64,000 bases of DNA from Beijerinckiaceae bacterium (GTDB lineage: Bacteria > Pseudomonadota > Alphaproteobacteria > Rhizobiales > Beijerinckiaceae). The stretch is from positions 310,001 to 374,000 of the forward strand of contig JAPZTO010000003.1 in the NCBI GenBank assembly GCA_027532775.1, read 5' to 3'. Positions within the stretch are counted from its first letter, which is position 1, and each line of letters opens with the position of its first letter. The translations under genes and the position numbers were made by a program. The notes beneath the pieces were generated by a model. It saw only the letters and a program-made list of their open reading frames with translations. It was not told where the DNA came from and ran no database searches. Of this stretch, positions 36,131 through 47,589 are shown one piece after another.

Positions 36131-38401
36131 ATGCGAGGCACGCTCGTCGGTCCCCGCGTGCTGCTGCGGCGCCTGCGCGAGGTCATGAGCGAGCCGGCGA
36201 ACGCCCAGGCCCGGCTTGACCGCATCGTCGTCCTGATCGCCAACAACATGGTGGCCGAGGTCTGCTCGGTCTATGTCGCCCGCGCCGACAATACGCTCGA
36301 GCTTTATGCCACCGAGGGCCTCAACCGCGAGGCGGTCCATCTCACCACGATGCGGCTGGACGAGGGCCTTGTCGGCCTGATCGCCCGCGAGGCGCAGCCG
36401 CTCGCGCTTTCCGATGCGCAGAGCCACCCGGCCTTCTCCTACAAGCCGGAAACGGGCGAGGAGATCTACGCCTCCTTCCTCGGCGTCCCGATCCTGCGCG
36501 GCGGCAATGCCCTTGGCGTGCTGGTCGTGCAGAACCGTGCGGCGCGGGTCTATTCCGAGGAGGAGATCGAGGCGCTCCAGACCACGGCGATGGTGCTGGC
36601 CGAGATGATCGCCGGCGGCGAGCTCGAATCGCTCGCGCGGCCGGGCAGCGGCGGCACGGTGGTCCGCCGGTCGCTGGCGCTGATGGCGCAGCCGATCGCC
36701 GAGGGTGTCGGCCTCGGCCATGTCGTGCTGCACGAGCCGCGGGTCGAGATCAAGAATCTCGTCGCGGACGACCCTGACCACGAACTCAAGCGCCTGCAGA
36801 ATGCGCTCGAACTGCTCCGGGCCTCGATCGACGACCTGATGGATTCCGGCGGGCTCAGCCATGCCGGCGAACATCGCGACGTGCTGGAGACCTTCCGCAT
36901 GTTCGCGCAGGATCGCGGCTGGATCCGCCGGCTGCAGGAGGCCATCCATACCGGGCTGACCGCCGAGGCGGCCGTCGAGCGGGTGCAATCGGATGTGCGG
37001 GCGCGGCTGCTGCGCCAGACCGACCCTTACCTGCGCGAGCGGCTGCATGATCTCGACGATCTCGCCAACCGCCTGCTGCACCAGCTTACTGGCGCGGCCT
37101 TCACGCTGGCAGCCGAGAACCTGCCGGAAAACGCCATCCTCGTCGCCCGGGCCATGGGGCCGGCAGCCCTGCTGGAATACCAGCGCCTGCGCCTGCGCGG
37201 GCTGATCCTCGAGGAGGGCGGTGCGACCAGCCACGTCGCCATCGTCGCGCGGGCGCTCGGAATTCCCACGGTAGGCAAGGCGGAGGGGATTATCGGGCTG
37301 GTCGAACAGGGCGATGCCATCATCATCGACGGGACGACAGGCGAGATCCAGGTCCGGCCGCAACCGGATATCGAGGCGGCCTATGCCGAGAAGGCGCGGC
37401 TCCGGGCCCGCCGGCAGGAACAATACCGCGCCCTGCGCGACAAGCCGGCCGTCTCCAAGGACGGGCAGCCGATCGAGCTGCAGATGAATGCCGGCCTGCT
37501 GGTCGACCTGCCGAATCTCGATGATACAGGCGCGGTCGGTGTCGGCCTGTTCCGGACCGAGATCCTCTTCATGGTGGCGCCGTCGCTGCCGCGGGCGCAG
37601 GCCCAGGAGGCGCTTTACCGGACGATCATCGACATAGCCGGCAAGCGCCCCGTCACCTTCCGCACGCTCGATATTGGCGGCGACAAGGTGCTGCCCTACC
37701 TGCGCAAGGTCGACGAGGAGAATCCCGCGCTCGGCTGGCGCGCGGTCCGGATCGGGCTCGACCGGCCGGCGCTGCTGCGCACGCAGCTCCGTGCCCTGCT
37801 GGGGGCCGCGCAGGACCGCGACCTCCGCATCATGCTGCCGATGGTGGCGACGCTGGAGGAATTCGACATGGCGCAGGCCATGCTGGCGCGCGAGCGCGAG
37901 CGCCTCCGCCGCCTCAACCGCAGCCAGCCCAGGCAAGTCCAGCTCGGCGTGATGCTGGAAGTGCCTTCGCTGCTCTTCGATCTCGACCAGGTTTTCGAGC
38001 GGGTGGATTTCGTGTCGGTCGGCACGAATGACCTGATGCAGTTCATGTTCGCGGTGGACCGTGAGAATGCGCTGGTCGCCAGCCGGTTCGACGCGCTCCA
38101 CCCCTCCTTCCTCCGCCCGCTGCGCCGGGTGGCCGAAGCGGCAAGCCGGTCGGGCAAGAAGGCGAGCATCTGCGGCGAGATGGCGGGCAAGCCGCTGGAA
38201 GCCCTGGCCCTGCTGGGCCTCGGATTCCGCTCCTTCTCGATGTCGCCGTCGAATGTCGGGCCGATCAAGGCGCTGGTCCGGGCCGTCGATCTCGGTGCCG
38301 TCGAGCGCTTCGTCCAGGAACGCCTCGATTCGCCCGACCGCGCGCGGAATCTCAGGGCCGAACTCGGCGAATTCGCCGCCGCGCACGATCTCTCCTTCTA
38401 G
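36131..38401 (+). CDS. ptsP: PEP-protein phosphotransferase of the nitrogen PTS (EI-Ntr)
   Basis: 756 residues from the ATG at 36131; the preceding TTG codon is a weaker start, and AAGGA lies upstream. A GAF sensor domain (about 20-165, RLDRIVVLIANNMVAEVCSVYV) precedes the EI part. The phospho-histidine is His368 in GGATSHVAIVARALGIPTV, and the C-terminal domain has KASICGEMAGKPLEALALLGLGFRSFSMSP with the catalytic Cys. EI-Ntr passes phosphate to NPr and EIIA-Ntr; its GAF domain binds glutamine in known cases. The lysC-ptsP-prfA order is conserved in this order. prfA follows after 6 bp. Confidence 0.97.
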   Translation: MRGTLVGPRVLLRRLREVMSEPANAQARLDRIVVLIANNMVAEVCSVYVARADNTLELYATEGLNREAVHLTTMRLDEGLVGLIAREAQPLALSDAQSHPAFSYKPETGEEIYASFLGVPILRGGNALGVLVVQNRAARVYSEEEIEALQTTAMVLAEMIAGGELESLARPGSGGTVVRRSLALMAQPIAEGVGLGHVVLHEPRVEIKNLVADDPDHELKRLQNALELLRASIDDLMDSGGLSHAGEHRDVLETFRMFAQDRGWIRRLQEAIHTGLTAEAAVERVQSDVRARLLRQTDPYLRERLHDLDDLANRLLHQLTGAAFTLAAENLPENAILVARAMGPAALLEYQRLRLRGLILEEGGATSHVAIVARALGIPTVGKAEGIIGLVEQGDAIIIDGTTGEIQVRPQPDIEAAYAEKARLRARRQEQYRALRDKPAVSKDGQPIELQMNAGLLVDLPNLDDTGAVGVGLFRTEILFMVAPSLPRAQAQEALYRTIIDIAGKRPVTFRTLDIGGDKVLPYLRKVDEENPALGWRAVRIGLDRPALLRTQLRALLGAAQDRDLRIMLPMVATLEEFDMAQAMLARERERLRRLNRSQPRQVQLGVMLEVPSLLFDLDQVFERVDFVSVGTNDLMQFMFAVDRENALVASRFDALHPSFLRPLRRVAEAASRSGKKASICGEMAGKPLEALALLGLGFRSFSMSPSNVGPIKALVRAVDLGAVERFVQERLDSPDRARNLRAELGEFAAAHDLSF

Positions 38402-38407
38402 CCCGAC

Positions 38408-39493
38408 ATGGCCGAGATCATCCTTCCCGAGGACAAGCTCGACGCGATTCTGTCGCGGCATGGCCAGGTCCAGCGCGATCTTGAAACGGCGTCCGGGCCG
38501 GCACAGATCATTCCGCTCAGCCGGGAGGCCTCGCAGCTCGGCCCGGTGGTCGAGGCGATCGGCGCCTATCGCCAGACCGTGCAAGAACTCGCCGATGCCC
38601 GCGTGATGCTGGAGGATGGCAGCCTCGACGAGGCGATGCGCGCGCTGGCTCTGGAGGAAAAGACGGAACTCGAGGAAAAGCGCGACCGGCTGGCACAGGA
38701 GATCCGCATCGCGCTGCTCCCGCGGGACATGGCCGACGAGAAGAGCGTGATCCTCGAAGTGCGGGCCGGCACGGGGGGTGACGAGGCCGCGCTTTTCGCG
38801 GGGGATCTCTTCCGGATGTATGCGCGCTATGCCGAACTGCGCGGCTGGAAGGTCGAGATTTCCTCCGAGAGCGAGGGAACCGCCGGTGGCTACAAGGAAG
38901 TCATCGCCGAAATCCATGGCGAGGCTGCCTATGCCCGGCTGAAATTCGAATCCGGCGTGCATCGCGTCCAGCGCGTGCCGAACACCGAGGCCTCGGGCCG
39001 CATCCATACCTCTGCCGCCACGGTGGCCGTGCTGCCGCTGGCCGAGGAGGTCGATGTGGCGATCAACGAGGCCGACCTGCGCATCGATACGATGCGGGCC
39101 GGCGGTGCGGGCGGCCAGCATGTCAACAAGACCGAATCGGCCGTGCGCATCACGCATATCCCGAGCGGCGTGGCCGTGGTGGTGCAGGACGAGCGCTCGC
39201 AGCACAAGAACCGGGCGCGGGCCATGTCGATCCTCAGGACGCGGCTCTTCGATCTCGAGCGGCAGCGGCTCGATGCCGCCCGGGCCGCCGACCGCAAGGC
39301 GCAGCTCGGCTCGGGCGACCGGTCGGAGCGGATCCGGACCTACAATTTCCCGCAGGGGCGCGTGACGGATCACCGCATCAACCTCACCTTGTACAAGCTC
39401 GAGGCGGTGATCGAGGGTGGCGCGCTGGACGAGCTGATCGCAGCGTTGATCACCGACCATCAGGCGCGGCTGCTGGCCGGCGAAGACGAATGA
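38408..39493 (+). CDS. prfA: peptide chain release factor 1
   Basis: 361 residues. Recognises UAA and UAG and triggers release of the nascent chain. The GGQ motif is in [19 protein letters not shown], and the codon-recognition P-A/V-T region precedes it. The glutamine is the target of PrmC, encoded by the next gene, whose ATG overlaps the prfA TGA (ATGA). Standard prfA-prmC pair. Confidence 0.98.
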   Translation: MAEIILPEDKLDAILSRHGQVQRDLETASGPAQIIPLSREASQLGPVVEAIGAYRQTVQELADARVMLEDGSLDEAMRALALEEKTELEEKRDRLAQEIRIALLPRDMADEKSVILEVRAGTGGDEAALFAGDLFRMYARYAELRGWKVEISSESEGTAGGYKEVIAEIHGEAAYARLKFESGVHRVQRVPNTEASGRIHTSAATVAVLPLAEEVDVAINEADLRIDTMRAGGAGGQHVNKTESAVRITHIPSGVAVVVQDERSQHKNRARAMSILRTRLFDLERQRLDAARAADRKAQLGSGDRSERIRTYNFPQGRVTDHRINLTLYKLEAVIEGGALDELIAALITDHQARLLAGEDE

Positions 39494-40386
39494 GCGGCGC
39501 TTTCCCGCCCGGGCTGTCGCTGTCGGCGGCGCAGGCGCGGATCGAGGCGCAGCTGGCCGAGGCAGGGATCGACGAGCCCCGGCGCGAGGCGCGGCTGCTG
39601 CTGGCGGCCGCAACCGGCCTCGGGCTTACGAGTCTGCTGGCGCGGCCGGAAACGCCGGTCGGCGAAGCGGGGCCCGCGATCGCGCGGTTCCTCGCCGCAC
39701 GGCTCGACCGCATGCCGCTGTCCCGCATTCTCGGCCGCCGGGAATTCTACGGGCTGGAATTCCGGCTGAACCCGGCGACGCTGGATCCGCGCGGCGACAC
39801 CGAAACGCTGGTCGATGCCGTGCTGGCCTGGCTCGATGCCCACGGGCGGCGCAGCGAACCACTCCGCCTGCTCGATCTCGGCACCGGTACGGGGGCCATC
39901 CTGCTGGCGTTGCTCAGCCAGTTGCCGCAGGCGACGGGCCTCGGCATCGACATCGCGGCCGAGGCCGTTGCAGCCGCCCGCCTCAATGCTGCAGCCCTCG
40001 GCCTTGACGGACGGGCCGGGTTCCGTCCCGGTGACCTGATGGCGGGGCTGGAGCAGCAGGTCGATATCATCGTCTCCAACCCGCCCTACATCCCCACTGG
40101 CGATCTCGCCGGGCTCGACCCGGAAGTGCGGCGGCATGACCCGGTGCTGGCGCTGGATGGCGGCACGGACGGGCTCGACTTCTACCGGCGGATCCTGGCC
40201 GAAGCCCCGGCCCGGCTGAAGCCAGGCGGGCTGCTGGCCGTCGAGGTCGGGGCCGGGCAGGCGCCGGCGGTTGCCGAGGGGATGCGCCGTGCCGGTTTCC
40301 TCGCGGTTTCCCTGCATGCGGACCTTGCGGGAATCGCCCGGGTCGTCGCCGGCCGGCAGCCCGACCGCGAAAAAGAACGCGATTGA
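39490..40386 (+). CDS. prmC: release factor glutamine methyltransferase
   Basis: 298 residues. Methylates the GGQ glutamine of RF1 and RF2. Class I motif I is [24 protein letters not shown] ([12 protein letters not shown]) is the amide-methylating signature. The N-terminal helical domain (about residues 1-85) binds the release factor. Coupled to prfA by a 4-bp overlap; it ends before a 278-bp gap and the DUF4167 gene. Confidence 0.97.
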   Translation: MSGAFPPGLSLSAAQARIEAQLAEAGIDEPRREARLLLAAATGLGLTSLLARPETPVGEAGPAIARFLAARLDRMPLSRILGRREFYGLEFRLNPATLDPRGDTETLVDAVLAWLDAHGRRSEPLRLLDLGTGTGAILLALLSQLPQATGLGIDIAAEAVAAARLNAAALGLDGRAGFRPGDLMAGLEQQVDIIVSNPPYIPTGDLAGLDPEVRRHDPVLALDGGTDGLDFYRRILAEAPARLKPGGLLAVEVGAGQAPAVAEGMRRAGFLAVSLHADLAGIARVVAGRQPDREKERD

Positions 40387-40664
40387 ACCCGCCGGCATCC
40401 TTGTAGCGCTTGCGTTACGGGCCCCTGCGCGCTAAGGGGATGGAAAGCGATGAGTTGCGCGAGGTTGTTCCGACCCTTTGAGCGCGCGGGTCGAACACAG
40501 AGCCATTCTTTCCGACATCCAGATCTGCCAAGGCAGGGATCTTGAGGCGGGATCGCAATTCCGGCGAAACGGTGCGAGCGTCGTTTCTGGCCGGTGGCAC
40601 GGGGCATGGCCCCATTTGGGCCGGGGGAGCACCGGGTTTATCCGGTTTTGCAGCTGAGACACTC
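40387..40664. promoter_or_regulatory. 278-bp gap before the DUF4167 gene
   Basis: Two hairpins are visible: CGACCC/GGGTCG (40471-40493) and GGGGC-ATG-GCCCC (about 40602-40614). No clear promoter boxes; the region should hold the DUF4167 promoter and a leader. A reading frame from 40542 runs through it into DUF4167 but shows no start with a ribosome site. Confidence 0.4.
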
Positions 40665-41495
40665 ATGAGACCAGGACAGAACAAGCGCATGCGCGGCCGC
40701 AATCGTCGTGGCCCCAACCCGTTGACGCGTTCGTATGAATCGAACGGGCCGGACGTGAAGGTGCGCGGCACCGCGCAGCACATCACCGAGAAATACACCC
40801 AGCTTGCCCGCGATGCGCATGTGTCCGGCGATCCGGTCATGGCGGAGAACTATCTCCAGCATGCCGAGCATTATTACCGCATCATCGCGGCGGCTCATCA
40901 GGCGCAGATCGCGCAGCAGAATGGCACGGCCGATGACCGCGATGATGATGACGACGATTTCGATACGGCGTCGGACCGTTTCACCTTCCGCTCGATCCAG
41001 CAGACCAACCCGCAGCAGGGCGGCCAGCCCGGCTTCGGCCAGGAGCGCGGCCCCGGCGAGGGCGGCGAGGGCATGGATGCCGGCGAGGGCGACGATGCGC
41101 CGCAGGGCCAGAGCGAACCGCGCCAGAACAACCGCAATGACCGCCAGTTCCGCAATCCCCGCCCGGACCGGAACCAGGAGCGCCCGTTCCGGCAGGGTGG
41201 CGATCGCGATCGGGACCGCAACCGCGAGCGGTTCGACCCGAATCGCCCGCGCCGGCCGCAGGCCGATCTCGAAGGCGCGGAACAGCCGGTGCTTCCGGCC
41301 TTCCTGACCGCGCCGACGCGCGCCATCCCGATCGAAGCGCCCGAAGGCGGTGCCGCTCCGGCTGCCGAAGGCGAGGGGGGCAGCGAGGACATGCGCGGCA
41401 CTTTCCGGGCCCGCCGTCGCCGGCGCCCCCGTGCGGGGCGCGAGGGTGGTGACGAGGCGTTCGAAGCCGAGACGCCGACCGTCGATCAGGACTGA
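40665..41495 (+). CDS. DUF4167 protein (alphaproteobacterial, RNA-binding-like)
   Basis: 276 residues from the ATG at 40665. A short conserved N-terminal domain ([72 protein letters not shown], about residues 1-80) is followed by a long low-complexity region very rich in Arg, Asn, Gln, Asp and Gly, including an acidic DDDDD run and RDRDRNRER-type blocks. DUF4167 is nearly always downstream of prmC in alphaproteobacteria. The composition suggests RNA binding, but the function is not established. The last 10 bp overlap the convergent MOSC gene. Confidence 0.93.
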   Translation: MRPGQNKRMRGRNRRGPNPLTRSYESNGPDVKVRGTAQHITEKYTQLARDAHVSGDPVMAENYLQHAEHYYRIIAAAHQAQIAQQNGTADDRDDDDDDFDTASDRFTFRSIQQTNPQQGGQPGFGQERGPGEGGEGMDAGEGDDAPQGQSEPRQNNRNDRQFRNPRPDRNQERPFRQGGDRDRDRNRERFDPNRPRRPQADLEGAEQPVLPAFLTAPTRAIPIEAPEGGAAPAAEGEGGSEDMRGTFRARRRRRPRAGREGGDEAFEAETPTVDQD

Positions 41496-42253
41496 TCGGC
41501 AAGCGTCGCGGCATCTCCCGGACGGAGCGTTCCGCCCGTCCGGATGCGAGCATAGACACCGCAATCATGATGGCCGTAGAGGCGCTCCAGCGTCTCGACG
41601 ATGCGCGTGTCGCGCCGGCCGAGGCGCGGGTCCACATCGGTCGCGGCGCAGCGATCGATCCGTTTCAGAATTTCCAGCTCCGCCGTGCCGATCCGCAGGA
41701 TTCGGCCGGACCAGTCATTCTCGGCGAAGGCAGGCAGGCCCTCCAGCAGGATATTGCCGCGGAAGCGGCGCGGATCGAGCGCATCACGGCCGAGCGCCGT
41801 GCCGATCTCCGCAATCGTTGCCGCGTTGAGGATCGAGACAAAGCCCGACCGCGAATCCATGAAGCGGAAGCCCGGCGGCGCCACCAGCAGCCGGATGGGG
41901 CCGCGTTTTTCCTCCGCGCAGAAGGTCTCGAAGAAACGTTCGATCGCGGCGCGGCCTTCGGGGCTGTCGACCATGCCTTCCGCCACGACGGATCCACCCT
42001 GCCGGATCGTCAGCCGACGGCTGGCGGAATCGAAGCGGGTTTCCAGCCGGGCCAGCCGCTCCTGCCGCATCAGCATCAGGAAGCGCATTTTCGGCAGGTG
42101 TTCGGCTGCCGCAGGGTCAAAGCCCGAGGGGCCATTCTCGAGCGCGAGGATCCGGTCTTCCGGGAAATGGGCGCCGGGTTCCAGCTTCGCCTCGTCGAGC
42201 GGCTCCGGGCTGAGCCCCTTGACCGGGTGGCGGTAGAGCGCGGCAATCCGCAT
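41486..42253 (-). CDS. MOSC-domain sulfurase-like protein
   Basis: 255 residues. The ATG at 42253 is preferred over the GTG at 42259 because AAGGAG lies 8 bases before it. The N-terminal MOSC beta barrel ([25 protein letters not shown]) and the central MOSC domain with the conserved Cys in [12 protein letters not shown] are present; this cysteine carries sulfur or binds molybdenum cofactor in the family (mARC, YcbX). Likely acts with a molybdenum enzyme. It stands alone between DUF4167 and clpB. Confidence 0.88.
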   Translation of the reverse strand: MRIAALYRHPVKGLSPEPLDEAKLEPGAHFPEDRILALENGPSGFDPAAAEHLPKMRFLMLMRQERLARLETRFDSASRRLTIRQGGSVVAEGMVDSPEGRAAIERFFETFCAEEKRGPIRLLVAPPGFRFMDSRSGFVSILNAATIAEIGTALGRDALDPRRFRGNILLEGLPAFAENDWSGRILRIGTAELEILKRIDRCAATDVDPRLGRRDTRIVETLERLYGHHDCGVYARIRTGGTLRPGDAATLADQS

Positions 42254-42267
42254 TTTCACATCTCCTT

Positions 42268-42307
42268 CGGGCGGGTTCTTTCATTTGCGGGCGGGTTCTT
42301 TGATCTG
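42268..42307 (+). repeat. tandem 20-bp repeat x2 upstream of clpB
   Basis: Two adjacent copies, 42268-42287 (CGGGCGGGTTCTTTCATTTG) and 42288-42307, differ at two bases. They sit in the 171-bp gap between the divergent MOSC and clpB genes. Could be a duplicated protein-binding site or a simple slippage product. Confidence 0.75.
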
Positions 42308-42311
42308 CCCC

Positions 42312-42341
42312 CTTTTGTTGCGCTAGGGCAACACCTACATT
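42312..42341 (+). promoter_or_regulatory. possible heat-shock-type promoter of clpB
   Basis: CTTTTG (42312-42317) and CCTACATT (42334-42341) are 16 bp apart and loosely resemble alphaproteobacterial RpoH elements. GTTGC/GCAAC forms a small hairpin in the spacer. About 83 bp before the clpB start. Weak match, stated as a candidate only. Confidence 0.35.
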
Positions 42342-42424
42342 CCCGTCAAGGTCGCCACGAAGTGGGGCCGAACCACGGCCGGGCCTGCCCGGTCTGCCCC
42401 TTCGCCTCATGTCAGGGAAGAGCC

Positions 42425-45049
<2,625 letters not shown>

Positions 45050-45099
45050 TGCGAATCCGATCTGCACGGAGAGGCATGGTCTTCCGGGGCCAACTAAAT

Positions 45100-45128
45100 T
45101 AGAGAGGGCGCAACTCGCGTCCTCTCTC
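45100..45128 (+). terminator. hairpin after clpB
   Basis: AGAGAGG and CCTCTCT pair with an inner GCGC/GCG stretch, about 50 bp after the clpB stop. The T-run is weak (CTCGTCT). Confidence 0.55.
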
Positions 45129-45151
45129 GTCTGGCCCAGGGCCAGCCCGGA

Positions 45152-46027
45152 ATGCCCATGTTCCTTCTGGTGCTCGCACCGGCCTTGTTCGTCGTGATCT
45201 GGTCGACCGGCTGGATCGTCGCGAAATACGCCGCGCCCTTTGCCGACCCGCTCACGTTTCTCGCGATCCGCTTCGCGCTGGCGGCTGCCGTTATTGCGTT
45301 GCTGGCCTGGGCGACAGGCGCGCCCTGGCCCCCGGACCGGCGGACGAGGGTGCATGCCGCCATCAGCGGCGTGCTGCTGCATGCCGTCTATCTCGGCGGC
45401 GTGTGGTGGGCGATCAGCCAGGGCCTGCCGGCAGGCGTCTCGGCGCTGATCGCGGCCGTGCAACCGCTGCTGACGGCAGCGCTCGCCCGGACGATGGGTG
45501 AGAAACTGCTGCCGATCAACGTCGCGGGCATCGTGGTCGGCTTCGCGGGCGTGCTGGGCGTGATTGCGCCCAAGCTCGGCGGGGTGTCAGCGGCCGGCCT
45601 TTCCGGGCTCGGCCTCGCCGTGGCGATCAATGTCGGCTCCATGGTCGCGGTCACGGCCGGCACCTACTACCAGAAGCATTTCGTCGCCTCGGGCGATCTG
45701 CGCACCACCACGGTGCTGCAATATATCGGGGCCTGCCTCGCCATCCTGCCTTTCGCGATCCTGCTCGAGCCGATGCGCTTCGAGATGCGTCTCGAAACCT
45801 GGGCAGCGATGGCCTGGTCGGTTGTCGTGCTGTCGATCGGCGCGATCGGGCTGATGCTGCTGATGATCCGGCGGGGCGCGGTCAGCCGCGTCGCGGCGCT
45901 GATCTATCTCATCCCGCCGACAGCGGCCCTGCAGGCCTATGCGATGTTCGGCGAGACGCTGACGCCGATGCAGGTGGTGTTCATGGCGGTTGCGGCGTTT
46001 GGTGTCTTCCTTGCCACGCGCCGGTAG
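45152..46027 (+). CDS. EamA/DMT family transporter (10 membrane helices)
   Basis: 291 residues, almost wholly hydrophobic, with two EamA repeats (LFVVIWSTGWIVAKYAAPFADPLTFLAIRFALAA in the first, and VLSIGAIGLMLLMIRRGAVSRVAALIYLIPPTAALQAYAMFGETL in the second). The SxGxI/WS motif at the start and the VAALxYLxPP motif in the second half are typical of drug/metabolite exporters. Substrate unknown. The ATG at 45152 is the first start with plausible spacing; an alternative is a few codons in (MFLLV). Confidence 0.9.
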   Translation: MPMFLLVLAPALFVVIWSTGWIVAKYAAPFADPLTFLAIRFALAAAVIALLAWATGAPWPPDRRTRVHAAISGVLLHAVYLGGVWWAISQGLPAGVSALIAAVQPLLTAALARTMGEKLLPINVAGIVVGFAGVLGVIAPKLGGVSAAGLSGLGLAVAINVGSMVAVTAGTYYQKHFVASGDLRTTTVLQYIGACLAILPFAILLEPMRFEMRLETWAAMAWSVVVLSIGAIGLMLLMIRRGAVSRVAALIYLIPPTAALQAYAMFGETLTPMQVVFMAVAAFGVFLATRR

Positions 46028-46066
46028 GGTAAAGCCGCGAGGCATCCCTCCCGCGAAAGGCTTTCC

Positions 46067-46579
46067 ATGCGCGATCCGCATCTCCATCCGGCGCTGAGTG
46101 CCCGCTCTGCCCTGCTGCTGCCGGTGGCACTTGTTCCGCCGGTGATGGCCAGCATGCTTGGCTCCTACCTCACCGCCGGGGCGCTGATCAGCTGGTATCC
46201 GCAGCTGGTGAAGCCGTTCTTCACGCCGCCCAACATCGCCTTCCCGATTGCCTGGACCTTCCTTTTCGCGCTGATGGCCATGGCCTTCTGGCGCATCCTC
46301 CGCGCGCGGCCGGAGCAGGGGCCGAAGGGCAAGGCGATTGCTGCCTTCCTCGTCCAGCTGGTCTTCAATGTCGGCTGGTCCTGGGCGTTTTTCGGCCAGC
46401 GTTCGCCGGTGCTTGGGCTGGTGGCGGTGAGCCTGCTCTTCGTGTCGATCGCCGTGACGGTCCGCCTCTTCAAGCCGCTGGACCGGGCTTCCGCCTTCGC
46501 GCTCTACCCCTATCTCGCCTGGGTGGCTTTCGCCGCTGCGCTGAATGCGGCCATCGTGATCCTCAACCCAGGCGCGTAA
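46067..46579 (+). CDS. tspO: TspO/MBR family protein
   Basis: 170 residues with five membrane segments. WYPQLVKPFFTPPNIAFPIAWTFLFALMAMAFWRI matches the conserved cholesterol/porphyrin-binding part of TspO (usually W-x-x-LxKPxFxPP), and NVGWSWAFFGQRSP corresponds to the LNxxWSxxFFGxxxP motif. Family members bind tetrapyrroles and affect stress or pigment regulation in alphaproteobacteria. Downstream of the DMT transporter; convergent with the receiver gene (stops adjoin). Confidence 0.92.
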   Translation: MRDPHLHPALSARSALLLPVALVPPVMASMLGSYLTAGALISWYPQLVKPFFTPPNIAFPIAWTFLFALMAMAFWRILRARPEQGPKGKAIAAFLVQLVFNVGWSWAFFGQRSPVLGLVAVSLLFVSIAVTVRLFKPLDRASAFALYPYLAWVAFAAALNAAIVILNPGA

Positions 46580-46960
46580 TCAGCCGGCGAGGCCGCGCCG
46601 TTCCAGCACATTGCGGATGGCGGCGCGGAATTCAGCCAGCGGGAAGGGCTTGGTCAGCACGTCCTCGACCAGCCCTTCCAGTTCCCGGGCGCGCTCGCGC
46701 TGCTCGGCATAGCCGGTCATCAGAACGACGGGAAAGCCGGGGCGCTCGGCCGCGACGCTGAGCGTCAGGGCGATGCCATCCATCACCGGCATACGGATAT
46801 CGGAGATCATCAGGTCGAAGCCGATATCGGCATGGGCAAGCTTGTCCAGCGCATCCGCGCCATCCGAGGCTTCGGCCACGTGATGCCCGTCAAGCTGCAG
46901 CGCCCGGACGAGCGGCGCCCGGACGGAAGGTTCATCATCGACCAGCAGGATCCGGGCCAT
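46580..46960 (-). CDS. cpdR: single-domain response regulator, CpdR-like
   Basis: 126 residues, one receiver domain and nothing else. Phosphorylation site Asp54 (ISDIRMP), acidic pocket Asp8-Asp9, Thr82 and Lys104 (LTKPF) are intact. MARILLVDDEPSVRAPLVRALQLDGH resembles CpdR, which in alphaproteobacteria controls ClpXP-dependent degradation of cell-cycle proteins and is phosphorylated by ChpT. The hpt neighbour is the known cpdR context in several rhizobia, which supports but does not prove the name. No kinase gene nearby. Confidence 0.8.
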   Translation of the reverse strand: MARILLVDDEPSVRAPLVRALQLDGHHVAEASDGADALDKLAHADIGFDLMISDIRMPVMDGIALTLSVAAERPGFPVVLMTGYAEQRERARELEGLVEDVLTKPFPLAEFRAAIRNVLERRGLAG

Positions 46961-46974
46961 GGCATCTCCTCCGG

Positions 46975-47553
46975 TCAGTTGCGGGGCTCGACCATGCCGA
47001 CAAACGGCAATTCGCGGAACTTGTGGGCCACATCCATGCCGTAGCCGACAAGGAACTTGTCCGGCGCCTCGAAGCCGACGAAATCGGCCTTGAACTGCAC
47101 GGCACGCGGCACCGGCTTCTCGATCAGCACCGCCGCCATGACCCGGCGGGCGCCGCGCGCGGACAGGAGATCCTTGGCGAAAGCGAGGGTGCGGCCGGAT
47201 TCGAGGATATCGTCGATCAGCAGCACGTCGCGGTCGGTGACCTGGTTGTCGATATCCTTGATGATCGTGACCTGGCCCGACGAGGCCATGCCGGAATGGT
47301 AGCTCGCGAGCTGCATGAATTCCACGCTCGGCGCCATGCCGACCCGATGCAGCGCGCGGACGAGATCGGCCGCGAAGATGAAGGAACCGCGCAGGATGGC
47401 GATGACCAGCAATTCGCGGGGCTCCGCATCCCGGATCTCGGCAGCAAGCGCCTCGATCCGCTGGCTGATGGCGGCCTCGTCGAACAGGACATGGATCACA
47501 TGGTCGTCGTCACCGGCCAGCACGGTGCCGGGAGAAAGGGGAGTCGCGGACAA
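46975..47553 (-). CDS. hpt: hypoxanthine phosphoribosyltransferase
   Basis: 192 residues; the start used is a TTG at 47553, with GTG alternatives a few codons in. Salvages hypoxanthine and guanine to IMP and GMP. PRPP-binding loop is DVLLIDDILESGRTLAF, and PLRE-like VKFMQ/ LRGSFIFAADLVRAL segments are present, with the usual FVGFEAPDKFLVGYGMDVAHKFRELPFVG near the end. Cytoplasmic. 14 bp upstream of the cpdR-like gene. Confidence 0.96.
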   Translation of the reverse strand: MSATPLSPGTVLAGDDDHVIHVLFDEAAISQRIEALAAEIRDAEPRELLVIAILRGSFIFAADLVRALHRVGMAPSVEFMQLASYHSGMASSGQVTIIKDIDNQVTDRDVLLIDDILESGRTLAFAKDLLSARGARRVMAAVLIEKPVPRAVQFKADFVGFEAPDKFLVGYGMDVAHKFRELPFVGMVEPRN

Positions 47554-47589
47554 GAAGACCTCGGTTATGAGAATGCGTGCCGCCGGGAT

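Noticed and set aside
35900-39613. 1237-codon frame antisense to ptsP and prfA
   Set aside because: Spans two clear genes on the other strand and has shadow-frame composition.
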